Positions 44,597 to 52,960 of a DNA stretch of 64,000 nt are shown piece after piece (position 1 is the stretch's first letter; every line of letters begins with the position of its first letter). The notes beneath the pieces were generated by a model. It worked only from the letters and a program-made list of their open reading frames with translations. It did not search any database and had not been told where the DNA came from. Both the position numbers and the translations under genes were made by a program. The stretch comes from Anaerorhabdus sp036641015. Lineage in GTDB: Bacteria > Bacillota_I > Bacilli_A > Erysipelotrichales > Erysipelotrichaceae. The stretch covers positions 1 through 64,000 of the forward strand of contig NZ_JAVWFO010000004.1 in the NCBI RefSeq assembly GCF_036641015.1. Reading direction: 5' to 3'.

Positions 44597-45568
44597 ATGA
44601 AAGACATGTTCAAAAAATACGGAGTCGTAATTCTTATCAGTGCATTTTTTATCGGAATTATCGTTTACTTCGGTTATGATCAAACAAAAAACGTAATACA
44701 AGGTAAAAAATCAAATGGTGAAGATGTTATCTTTTCAATTAATAATGAAGATGTAACAGCAAATGAATTCTATGATTTATTATATAGTGATTTAGGAATT
44801 CAAGCAGCGTATTCACAATTCGAAAAAGCTGTAGTAAATGCTGGAGTAGAAGTAACAGATGAGATGAAAGCTGAAGCAGATGAATATTCAGCTAATATTA
44901 TCGCTAACTTCCAACAACAATATGGTACAGGTTATGAAGAACAATTAGTTACTGCTTTAAAATCATTAGGTTATTCATCAGCTAGTGATTTAAATACTTA
45001 TATGCTAGATGGTTTAAAGAAAAACGCTTTAATGGAAGATTATGTAAATGCCAATAAGGATGCTGTTTATACTCCTTATGCAGAAGCTAAACAACCACGT
45101 GTAGTTAGTCACATTTTAGTTTCTATGGCTGATGTAGAAAACCCTACGGATGAAGAAAAAGCTAAAATGGATTCAGTAAACGCTGCTTTAGCTGAAGGTA
45201 AAGCATTCACTGAAGTTGCTACAGAATTCTCTGATGATACAGGTTCTGCTGTAAATGGTGGTGCTTTAGGTTTCATGGATGCTGATACACAATATGTACC
45301 AGAATTCTTACAAGCTGCTTTAGCTCTTGAAGCAGGTCAAACAAGTGAATGGATTAAGTCACAATATGGTTACCATTTAATCGTATGTGATGCTACTGAC
45401 TATGAAACACTTGCAACATACCCTGATTTATTTACACAATTAACAACATTTGCCCCTGAAACTCAACCTAAAGCTGTTTGGGCTAAAGCTCAAGAATTAG
45501 GCGTAGACTTTAAAGAAAACGCAGAATTAAAAGCAGCATTACTTGAATACATGGGAATTAGCGAATAG
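44597..45568 (+). CDS. prsA: PrsA-like parvulin foldase, membrane-anchored
   Basis: A peptidyl-prolyl isomerase outside the membrane that helps exported proteins fold. The 323 residues have an N-terminal transmembrane helix (8-27) with no lipobox cysteine, a SurA-like chaperone region (about 40-165), then a parvulin domain (about 165-270): VSHILVSM, FTEVATEFSDDTGSAVNGGALGF, and the terminal WIKSQYGYHLIVC. Anchoring by a signal anchor, not a lipid, is unusual for PrsA. The next gene encodes a lipoprotein relative 11 bp downstream. Confidence 0.88.
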   Translation: MKDMFKKYGVVILISAFFIGIIVYFGYDQTKNVIQGKKSNGEDVIFSINNEDVTANEFYDLLYSDLGIQAAYSQFEKAVVNAGVEVTDEMKAEADEYSANIIANFQQQYGTGYEEQLVTALKSLGYSSASDLNTYMLDGLKKNALMEDYVNANKDAVYTPYAEAKQPRVVSHILVSMADVENPTDEEKAKMDSVNAALAEGKAFTEVATEFSDDTGSAVNGGALGFMDADTQYVPEFLQAALALEAGQTSEWIKSQYGYHLIVCDATDYETLATYPDLFTQLTTFAPETQPKAVWAKAQELGVDFKENAELKAALLEYMGISE

Positions 45569-45579
45569 GAGGACTAATC

Positions 45580-46428
45580 ATGAAGAAAATATTACTTAGT
45601 TTATGTGCCCTACTCCTACTTGCAGGTTGTAGCGACGCTTATGGAAAATTAACTGATGGAAACACTGAATTATTTACAATTGGTGAAACATCAATTACAA
45701 AAGATGACTTATTTCAAACAATGAAATCTCAAGCATCAGGTTACGCTGCTTTATCTGAAGCAACACGCGTAATTTTAGAAAATGAAGTACCTGTTACTGA
45801 CGAACTAAAAGCAAGTGCAGATGCTAGCTTACAAACTTATAAAACAACATTTGGTGAAGGTTTCACAACAGCAATCCAAAGTTATGGTTTTAAAGATGAA
45901 GAAGACTTCTATAACAACTCATTATTAGTTAATGCTCAATTAGTAGAATTAACTAAAAAATATGTTACTGACAATTTCGATGCTTTAGTAACAAAGTATG
46001 ATCCAAAAGAAGTAATCGTCTTAACATTTGCTACTGAAGAAGATGCAAAAGCAGCAAAAACTGATTTAGAAAATGGTACTGATGCATTAACAGTAGGAAG
46101 TAACTACAATTCAACATCTGCCGGTGCAGAAAGAATCGTAACTACTGAAACAGATTTAGATACTAATGTTAAATCATTTATCCAAAATGCTACTGAGCCT
46201 ACTATTTCTGATGTAATTATTGGTGCTGAAGCTGAAACATTCTCAATTGTTCAAGTTACTGAAGCAGATGCTAATAACATTAAAGATGAAATAACTACAG
46301 TATTAGCAAATCTTGATACAATGGCATCAGAAAGTGATGTATATTACTTTAAGAAATACGGTTTCAAAATCTATGACAAAGATTTACACGATAACATCGA
46401 AGTAAATTATCCTGATTATTTATTTTAA
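45580..46428 (+). CDS. PrsA/SurA-like lipoprotein with degenerate isomerase region
   Basis: This 282-residue lipoprotein (signal ILLSLCALLLLAGC, lipobox LAGC) has an N-terminal chaperone region that parallels the preceding foldase: FTIGETSITKDDLFQTMKSQ against FSINNEDVTANEFYDLLYSD. The parvulin domain is not recognisable: VSHILVS is replaced by VIVLTFATEEDAKA and GGALGF is missing. It is probably a chaperone-only paralogue, cotranscribed with prsA and followed by a terminator. Confidence 0.8.
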   Translation: MKKILLSLCALLLLAGCSDAYGKLTDGNTELFTIGETSITKDDLFQTMKSQASGYAALSEATRVILENEVPVTDELKASADASLQTYKTTFGEGFTTAIQSYGFKDEEDFYNNSLLVNAQLVELTKKYVTDNFDALVTKYDPKEVIVLTFATEEDAKAAKTDLENGTDALTVGSNYNSTSAGAERIVTTETDLDTNVKSFIQNATEPTISDVIIGAEAETFSIVQVTEADANNIKDEITTVLANLDTMASESDVYYFKKYGFKIYDKDLHDNIEVNYPDYLF

Positions 46429-46433
46429 TCACT

Positions 46434-46463
46434 AAGGTGCAAGCAATTGCACCTTTTCTTTTG
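46434..46463 (+). terminator. Terminator of the foldase gene pair
   Basis: AAGGTGCA-AGCAAT-TGCACCTT, 8 bp, then TTCTTTTG on the plus strand. Confidence 0.75.
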
Positions 46464-46505
46464 CCTTAACAAACCCTATAATATAAGTTATAAGGAGATA
46501 AACAA

Positions 46506-47615
46506 ATGACAAAATCAAAAGTATATTTTACCGATTTTAAAGCAAATCTTGAAGATAGCCATTTAAAGAAACTAACGCGCTTAGTTACTAAAGCTGGAAT
46601 CAATACTATCGATATGAAAGATAAGTTTGTAGCAATTAAGATTCATTTTGGAGAACCAGGCAACTTAGCATTCCTAAGACCGAATTATGCTAAAACAATT
46701 GTAGATGTAGTAAAAAATAATGAAGGTAAAGCATTTTTAACTGATTGTAATACACTTTATGTTGGTGGACGTAAAAATGCCTTAGATCATATAGACAGTG
46801 CTTATTTAAACGGATATAGCCCTTTTAGTACTGGATGTCATGTAATTATAGCGGATGGTTTAAAAGGTACTGATGAAACACTAGTACCTATTAATCAAGA
46901 ATACGTACAAGACGCTAAGATTGGTCGTGCTATTATGGATAGTGATATCTTAATCTCACTCACTCATTTTAAAGGACATGAATCTACTGGATTTGGTGGT
47001 GCATTAAAGAATATTGGTATGGGATGTGGATCACGTGCTGGTAAGTTTGAAATGCATAGCAATGGCAAACCTGTAGTTGATGAATCAATATGTAAATCAT
47101 GTGGAATGTGTATTAGACAATGTGCACATGATGCATTACATTTTAATGAAAACAAAAAAGCTCATATAGATGTTAATAAATGTGCTGGATGCGGTCGTTG
47201 TATTGGCACATGTGGATTTGATGCTATTTCAACACTTGAATGGGAAGCAAATGATATCTTAAATAAGAAGATTGCTGAGTATACTTTAGCGGTTGTTCAA
47301 GATAAACCTTGTTTCCATATTAGTATAGTGTGTGACGTATCACCTAACTGTGATTGTCACTCTGAGAATGATATTCCTATTATCGCTGATGTTGGAATGT
47401 TTGCATCATTTGATCCAGTTGCATTAGATCAAGCCTGTGCTGATGCTTGTTTAAAGTCACCTATCATTGATGGTAGTGTTCTATCTCATCAAGATCATCA
47501 CCACCACGATCCATTTAAAGATACTCATCCTGATACAAACTGGGAAGTATGTTTGGAACATGCTGAAAAAATTGGTCTTGGATCTCGTGATTACGAATTA
47601 GAAATTGTTAAATAA
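46506..47615 (+). CDS. DUF362 protein with two [4Fe-4S] ferredoxin motifs
   Basis: This 369-residue protein has a DUF362 domain (KIHFGEPGNLAFLRP, LTHFKGHESTGFGGALKNIGMG). Two ferredoxin motifs, CKSCGMCIRQCAHDAL and CAGCGRCIGTCGFDAI, sit at about 195-245 and should hold two [4Fe-4S] clusters. A histidine-rich patch DHHHHDP lies near the C-terminus. The role is not established; such proteins are common in anaerobes. A TATAAT lies at 46477-46482 and an AAGGAGA site before the ATG. The HIT gene follows 8 bp later. Confidence 0.88.
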   Translation: MTKSKVYFTDFKANLEDSHLKKLTRLVTKAGINTIDMKDKFVAIKIHFGEPGNLAFLRPNYAKTIVDVVKNNEGKAFLTDCNTLYVGGRKNALDHIDSAYLNGYSPFSTGCHVIIADGLKGTDETLVPINQEYVQDAKIGRAIMDSDILISLTHFKGHESTGFGGALKNIGMGCGSRAGKFEMHSNGKPVVDESICKSCGMCIRQCAHDALHFNENKKAHIDVNKCAGCGRCIGTCGFDAISTLEWEANDILNKKIAEYTLAVVQDKPCFHISIVCDVSPNCDCHSENDIPIIADVGMFASFDPVALDQACADACLKSPIIDGSVLSHQDHHHHDPFKDTHPDTNWEVCLEHAEKIGLGSRDYELEIVK

Positions 47616-47623
47616 GGTATATT

Positions 47624-48019
47624 ATGTGTATATTTTGTAAAATAATAGCTGGTGAAATACCTTCAGCTAAAGTTTATGAAGATGAATATGTTTTAGCTAT
47701 CTTGGATATATCACAAGTAACTTATGGACATACTTTAGTACTTCCTAAAAAACACTGTACTGATATTCTTGATGTTGATCAAGAAACAATGATGCATATT
47801 GCTTCAATACTACCTAATTTAAGTAAGAAAATTGTTTCTAATACTAAAGCACTTGGTTGTAATATTCTTAGCAATCAAGGGGAAGTAGCTGGTCAAACAG
47901 TTAATCATTTACATTTTCATATTATCCCAAGATATGGTAGTGATGATTCAATTGTAATTAACTTTAATGAATCAAAGAAACAAGACTTAGATGAAGTCCT
48001 AAAAACGATAAAAGGTTAA
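47624..48019 (+). CDS. HIT-family nucleotide hydrolase
   Basis: This 131-residue histidine-triad protein has CIFCKIIAGEIPSAKVYEDE at the N-terminus and the triad HLHFHIIPR near the C-terminus, as in HinT-type nucleoside phosphoramidases. The physiological substrate is unknown. It is probably cotranscribed with the DUF362 gene, and a bidirectional terminator separates it from the convergent phosphatase gene. Confidence 0.93.
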   Translation: MCIFCKIIAGEIPSAKVYEDEYVLAILDISQVTYGHTLVLPKKHCTDILDVDQETMMHIASILPNLSKKIVSNTKALGCNILSNQGEVAGQTVNHLHFHIIPRYGSDDSIVINFNESKKQDLDEVLKTIKG

Positions 48020-48037
48020 GCACACGCTTAACCTTTT
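48010..48037. terminator. Bidirectional terminator between HIT and phosphatase genes
   Basis: AAAGGTTAAGC-ACAC-GCTTAACCTTT, a perfect 11-bp stem with TTATTT on the plus side and an A/T tract on the other. It overlaps the HIT stop codon. Confidence 0.85.
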
Positions 48038-48776
48038 ATTTATAATCTTCCCCTGTAATACTTCTATTTGGGTTATCGATACATAATTTTCTTGCAACCT
48101 CAGGTGATATCTTCTTTTCTAGTATCTCATAGATGTCATCTAATGCATTAATACGCATTCCTATATAAGAATGAGCATCACTTGCAATTACATCACAATA
48201 TCCCTCTTTAACCATGCGCCAAGCTACATCTTGGACATATGCCGCTTCTCCAAATTGAATTAAGCTTGTACGGTTAACTTGAAAAGCACACCCCATTTCA
48301 CGCCATCTTTTCAATGTTGTGAAATCCTTTTGAACACTTTCATATCTTTCAGGATGTGCTACGATAACACGATATCCTGCATCGATTAGTGCTTGTAGAT
48401 AATACTCTTCACTATAACTTGTCTTTCCCGCATAATGCCAAGGTAATTCCACAAGTACGCGATTTGTATGATTCAACGTAACTATTTTATGTTCAGTAAT
48501 CCATGGTAGTGCTGTATCAGATACTTGAAACTCAGATCCTAAGTATATTTCAATTGGTAATTTTAATGCTTCAACTTTAGCTTTTAATACTTCAAAATTC
48601 GAATTTAAATATTCGAATGTATTTCGTTCAAATCGATGCCCTGGAATTGAGTGTGGAGTACATAAAATTGCAGTAATACCATGTTTAATTGCAACTTGAA
48701 TCATGCTTAATGATTCATCAATATTATGTGCTCCATCATCCACCCCAAAAACAACATGACAATGCGTATCAATCAT
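48036..48776 (-). CDS. PHP-type tyrosine-protein phosphatase (YwqE/CpsB-like)
   Basis: This 246-residue PHP-family metal-dependent phosphatase resembles YwqE/CpsB, which dephosphorylate bacterial tyrosine kinases of capsule systems. Motifs are DTHCHVVFGVDDGA, CTPHSIPG, GSEFQVSD, VAHPERYE and ASDAHSYIGMR. No BY-kinase or capsule gene is present in the window, so its partner is unknown. The start overlaps yhaM by 8 bp, at the end of the 52.7-48.0 kb cluster. Confidence 0.87.
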   Translation of the reverse strand: MIDTHCHVVFGVDDGAHNIDESLSMIQVAIKHGITAILCTPHSIPGHRFERNTFEYLNSNFEVLKAKVEALKLPIEIYLGSEFQVSDTALPWITEHKIVTLNHTNRVLVELPWHYAGKTSYSEEYYLQALIDAGYRVIVAHPERYESVQKDFTTLKRWREMGCAFQVNRTSLIQFGEAAYVQDVAWRMVKEGYCDVIASDAHSYIGMRINALDDIYEILEKKISPEVARKLCIDNPNRSITGEDYK

Positions 48777-49713
48777 TTTTAGGTTTATAGAACGAACGAT
48801 TTTCCATCGCGAAAATACGCTGCGTAAATTCTCCTGGTTGTACTGATTCTAAAGCTGATTCCAATGTATTTAATCTAGCATCAAGATTATCAATGAAGCT
48901 TAATACTTCTGCTTCCTGTACTAATGGTAATACAGGTGATCCATATTCTAATTGTCCATGATGAGATAAAATACAATGACGAAGTAAAATTGCTTCCTCA
49001 GATTCACCTAGTCCACATTGATCAGCAATTTGCATTAAACGGCCATGTAAAATAGAAATATGTCCTGTAAGTTTTCCTTCTAAAGTATATTCTGTTGTAA
49101 TAGGTCCTGATAATTCAATCATCTTACCCAAGTCATGCGCAAGCACACCCGATACTAATAAATCTCGATTCAATTGTGGGTATAATTCACAAATAGAATT
49201 TGCTAATTTAACCATCCCAACAACATGTGTTGCTAGACCTCCTAAGAAACTATGATGATTTTTACTTGCAGCAGGATATTCATAAAATCCCTCTCCTACC
49301 ATTGTAAATAATCCTTGAATAAGTGCTTTGTAATTATCATTTTTAATTGACGAAATAGTATCTTCAACTACTTCTTTCAAGTCTGCTTTAGCAACTTTTG
49401 ATGCAATTACATATTCACTCAAATCAATAAGTGATTGATCAATAGGTTCAATTTTATGAATACGTAATTGTAAAGCATTATTGTATTTCAATACTTCGCA
49501 TGATACTTTTTGTACTTGTCCAAGTTGAATAATTTCTTCCTGTTCAGGTTTGATGTCCCACATTTTACCATCAATTGTACCTGTTTTATCCTGTAACACA
49601 ACAGAAGCATAAGGTGCTCCTTTTTGTGTGATTCCTTTAGTTAAACTTTTTACTAATAATGGTTGTTCCAAGCTATCTTTATCTTGAAAATCACTTACGT
49701 ATTTATTACTCAT
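48769..49713 (-). CDS. yhaM: 3'-5' exoribonuclease YhaM
   Basis: YhaM is a Mn2+-dependent 3'-5' exonuclease. Its 314 residues have an N-terminal OB fold (about 20-100) and an HD domain with HHSFLGGLATHV, AHDLGK, a paired HCILSHHG and the final SFIDNLDARL. ATG 49711-49713 follows GGAGTGG and overlaps the glycosyltransferase-RecX gene by 8 bp; a start at 49731 is possible but lies deeper in that gene. Confidence 0.92.
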   Translation of the reverse strand: MSNKYVSDFQDKDSLEQPLLVKSLTKGITQKGAPYASVVLQDKTGTIDGKMWDIKPEQEEIIQLGQVQKVSCEVLKYNNALQLRIHKIEPIDQSLIDLSEYVIASKVAKADLKEVVEDTISSIKNDNYKALIQGLFTMVGEGFYEYPAASKNHHSFLGGLATHVVGMVKLANSICELYPQLNRDLLVSGVLAHDLGKMIELSGPITTEYTLEGKLTGHISILHGRLMQIADQCGLGESEEAILLRHCILSHHGQLEYGSPVLPLVQEAEVLSFIDNLDARLNTLESALESVQPGEFTQRIFAMENRSFYKPKND

Positions 49714-51691
49714 CTTTCCACTCCATTTCATCTAAAATTACATAGATGTCTTCCATTTCAAATCCCATTGTTGCGCAATAGCGATACACTGTATTTCTTA
49801 ATTTAAAACCACTGTATTTTCTTTCATATCGTTTTTTAGCTTTTGCAGCTACTTTTCTAAGATTATCAATTTCTTGTCTTTCATCTTCTGAAAAACTAAT
49901 TGAAGACATAACATCACTTATAACTGATTCATTAAATCCTTGAATCATTAATTTTTCACGAAGAATTTTCTTCTTCATTTTAACTGACTTTTCTTTAATC
50001 GTTGGCTTAATCTTTTCTGCCCATTTACATGCATTGCTTAATTCTGAGTCATCATTCTCACTCATAACTTCTTCAATCATATCAACAGGAATACCTTTTT
50101 TCTTTAGTGTACGAACAATTTTATTCTCACCTGTCAATGTAAGTTTCATTGTATATACTGCATTCTTAGTATATTTTAAATCGTTAATAAATCCATGTTC
50201 TTCTAGTTTTTCAACAATCTTATTAATTACATATATCTCACATTTAGTATTTTGTGTTAGCCAATCATAAATTTCTTTTCTTGTTCGATCTTTAACTGTG
50301 ATTTTGCGCATACAAGATTGATAAGCTTTAACACCCTCTTCTTCTTTTTGAAGAGATGCTATTTCTTCATGTGTTAATTTAAATCCTTTACGATATCCGC
50401 AATTAAAATAACGTTCTAATGAAACTAATATTTTAATACTTTCAGAATTAGGTGAATCTAAGTAAATTTGAATAAAATCATTTTTAGGTTTGATTTGTTC
50501 AATAACATACATGTTACTGTAGTTAGCAATTGCTGACTCATACACATGCATTATTTTACGATAGAACTCTTGTGAATCATAAGGTTTTGCTTTGGTTAAA
50601 GCGCGTACAGCCATTTGTTTCTTTGCTTCATCACTAAGATCCATATATTCTTTAATCTTCAATGCGAGCTCTTCTGGTGTTTTAAAGTAGAATCCTGTTT
50701 CTCCTTCGACAACTAATTCTTCTAACACGTCATCAGGTCTTGCAAATAATGGTAATCCACTTGCTAGAGCTTCTACATATGTCATTCCTTGTGTTTCAGT
50801 TATACTTGCTGATACAAAACAATCAGAAGCATGGTAAAAACTAGGAATATCTTTAGCTGGTTTTTTACCTGCAAATAATACTGTATCTTCCAAGCCAAGT
50901 TTTTTAGCTTGTTCTTGCAATATTTCTACATCAGGACCAGATCCTACTATTAATAATTTACATGGTAAACCCATTTTTTTAACATAAGAAAATCCATCAA
51001 TTACAAAATCAATACTCTTTTCTTGTGCAATTCTTCCCACAAAAGTAACTAATACTTCGTCATCTTTAACATTAAAGTCAGATCTAATTCTTTTAGCAAT
51101 ATCCTTACTTGTATTTTTAGGATTAAACCGATCAAGGTCAAGTCCTGTTGGTACTACGTAAATTGACTTCGTAATACCATAACGAATTAGCATATCTTTA
51201 GTTTTTTGACTTGGAGCAATCATCTCCGTACTTGAATCACCATAAAGTCTGCTTAAACTAGCTACCGCTCTTTTAGCAATCTTATCAATCGCATCAGAGT
51301 GAATAATGTTTACATAGTGAGTGTAATCCTCATAAGTAGTGTGATATGTACTTACAAGTGGTAATCCTTGTAATTTAGCCACAATACGTGCAAAAATGCC
51401 CACACTAAACTCAGTATGTGCATGAACCAAATCTAAATTACATTCCTTTATTCGATTATATGCTGATATATGGATAGGACTTGTCAGTACATAACCATAT
51501 AACTTCTTTAATTCTATCCCCGATAAACGTATTACATATGGATCTTCATCATCAACTCCACCTTCTGGTTTTGTGGTAATGACATAGACTGTGTGACCAT
51601 TTTTAATTAATTGTTCACGTAAAATATGAACACTTGAAGCGACTCCATTAATTTCAGGTAAATATGTATCCGAAAATAATCCAATCCTCAT
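49706..51691 (-). CDS. GT4 glycosyltransferase fused to a complete RecX-like domain
   Basis: One uninterrupted 661-codon frame joins two unrelated modules. Residues 1-390 are a GT-B family 4 glycosyltransferase: MRIGLFSDTYLPEINGVASS, HAHTEFSVG, TFVGRIAQEKSID, ETQGMTYVEALASGLP. It resembles mono-glucosyl-diacylglycerol synthases. Residues about 400-661 read as RecX: an N-terminal strand segment (KNDFIQIYLD), then three-helix repeats (RTRKEIYDWL, KIVEKLEEHGFINDLKYTKNA, KIVRTLKKKGIPVDMIEEVM, KLMIQGFNESVISDVM, GFEMEDIYVILDEM). RecX is a RecA modulator, so the pairing is unexplained. It lies between a YbhN-type gene (12 bp) and yhaM (8-bp overlap). Confidence 0.88.
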   Translation of the reverse strand: MRIGLFSDTYLPEINGVASSVHILREQLIKNGHTVYVITTKPEGGVDDEDPYVIRLSGIELKKLYGYVLTSPIHISAYNRIKECNLDLVHAHTEFSVGIFARIVAKLQGLPLVSTYHTTYEDYTHYVNIIHSDAIDKIAKRAVASLSRLYGDSSTEMIAPSQKTKDMLIRYGITKSIYVVPTGLDLDRFNPKNTSKDIAKRIRSDFNVKDDEVLVTFVGRIAQEKSIDFVIDGFSYVKKMGLPCKLLIVGSGPDVEILQEQAKKLGLEDTVLFAGKKPAKDIPSFYHASDCFVSASITETQGMTYVEALASGLPLFARPDDVLEELVVEGETGFYFKTPEELALKIKEYMDLSDEAKKQMAVRALTKAKPYDSQEFYRKIMHVYESAIANYSNMYVIEQIKPKNDFIQIYLDSPNSESIKILVSLERYFNCGYRKGFKLTHEEIASLQKEEEGVKAYQSCMRKITVKDRTRKEIYDWLTQNTKCEIYVINKIVEKLEEHGFINDLKYTKNAVYTMKLTLTGENKIVRTLKKKGIPVDMIEEVMSENDDSELSNACKWAEKIKPTIKEKSVKMKKKILREKLMIQGFNESVISDVMSSISFSEDERQEIDNLRKVAAKAKKRYERKYSGFKLRNTVYRYCATMGFEMEDIYVILDEMEWKDE

Positions 51692-51703
51692 TTTAAATTT
51701 CTC

Positions 51704-52741
51704 CTACTCTACTAAATCAGGTTTAGCTTTAGCGTAAATAAATGTTAATCCACCCAATATCATTACAAAATAGTAAGTGATAAAACGCCACAATAACATT
51801 ATACTTGATGCCCCTACACTACCAAAGATGGTAGAAAACATAAGAATGAACGTAGCTTCTGTTCCACCACTTGCTCCAGGTATTGGTATAAAGCAATTAA
51901 TCATAGAAACAAACGACGAAAGAGCTAATATATCTAATAAGAAATTCATATCTACAGGTATATTAAGTGCCAATGCACAGAAATATGGAATACTGTAATA
52001 CACAAGTAAACGAATAAAGTTTGCAATAACAACTTGAACAATTGTTTTGCGATGTCCTTTTAACTTTTTAGTCTCGGAAGCAAAACGTTGTAATTGAATA
52101 TCTAAGTTAGCTAATGATTTTTCTTTATCTTTTACTATATGTAACTTAACCCCAATTAAAATACCTTTAGTACTAATCCAAGTATATATTTTAGGAAATG
52201 TAGCTAATGCCCAAAGTCCAACAATAATAGCCCCATTAATTAAGAAACCAATAAGTACTAGTAAAAAAAACTGTGAATAGTGTTGATAGAAATAAGTAAA
52301 TCTTAATAAAATTAAGATAAATACCGATGCAACCATTGTTGTTTGATAGATAATAAAATCCATCCACAATATACTTGCAGAATCACTTACACGAACTCCC
52401 TGTTTCTTAAATATATATATCTGTGCAAATTGTCCCCCTGATGCACTTGGTGTAACCCCGTGGAAGAAACTCGCAACAAATGCATTTATAACACCTTGTG
52501 AAAGTTTATATTTTGGATTACTTAATAACGTTAACTTCCTTAGAATCCAACCTATAATGACTTGATAGAAAATTGCTAATAGTGGTACAGTGATTAACCA
52601 ACCTACATTAGCATTTAAAATCATTTCTAATATTTCTTTATAGTTATCTTTAAGTGTTAGCCATAATACTAACCCCGTAAATAATACAACTAATGTAATG
52701 TTAAATGCATAACTTTTAAATATCTTTTTCCATGTTTTCAT
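51704..52741 (-). CDS. YbhN/LPG-synthase-type flippase-domain membrane protein
   Basis: This 345-residue integral membrane protein matches the lysylphosphatidylglycerol-synthase transmembrane (UPF0104/YbhN) family: about eight helices, FFHGVTPSASGGQFAQIYIFKKQG, and FIPIPGASGGTEATF near the end. The catalytic MprF synthase domain is absent. Such proteins often neighbour glycolipid synthesis genes, and here it directly precedes a glycosyltransferase, so a role in glycolipid handling is plausible. No Shine-Dalgarno is present; the promoter predicts a transcript starting at the ATG. Confidence 0.85.
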   Translation of the reverse strand: MKTWKKIFKSYAFNITLVVLFTGLVLWLTLKDNYKEILEMILNANVGWLITVPLLAIFYQVIIGWILRKLTLLSNPKYKLSQGVINAFVASFFHGVTPSASGGQFAQIYIFKKQGVRVSDSASILWMDFIIYQTTMVASVFILILLRFTYFYQHYSQFFLLVLIGFLINGAIIVGLWALATFPKIYTWISTKGILIGVKLHIVKDKEKSLANLDIQLQRFASETKKLKGHRKTIVQVVIANFIRLLVYYSIPYFCALALNIPVDMNFLLDILALSSFVSMINCFIPIPGASGGTEATFILMFSTIFGSVGASSIMLLWRFITYYFVMILGGLTFIYAKAKPDLVE

Positions 52742-52747
52742 GCGCTT

Positions 52748-52776
52748 ATTATACCATTTGTATAGAGTAGAAACAA
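52748..52776 (-). promoter_or_regulatory. Promoter predicting a leaderless mRNA
   Basis: TTGTTT (52771-52776), a 17-bp spacer and TATAAT (52748-52753) on the minus strand. Only six bases separate the -10 box from the ATG at 52741, so the usual start point falls on the A of ATG. Confidence 0.6.
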
Positions 52777-52914
52777 TAAACGGTCGTATTGTTAAGATTT
52801 TCTTTAGAATTTAAGCATATACATTGATTATATCAATCATTTTAACCCTAAATACAACACAAAATAATAAGTATTTTTATACTTAACTTAATGAATATAT
52901 CTTCAATAGATAAT

Positions 52915-52941
52915 AAGAAAAGGTACTACAATGTAGTACCC
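52915..52941 (-). terminator. Terminator of the PTS operon
   Basis: GGTACTAC-ATT-GTAGTACC followed by TTTTCTT on the minus strand. It shares a 16-bp stretch with the prepilin terminator at 56677-56708. Confidence 0.8.
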
Positions 52942-52960
52942 AATGAAGTCTAAATTCTAT

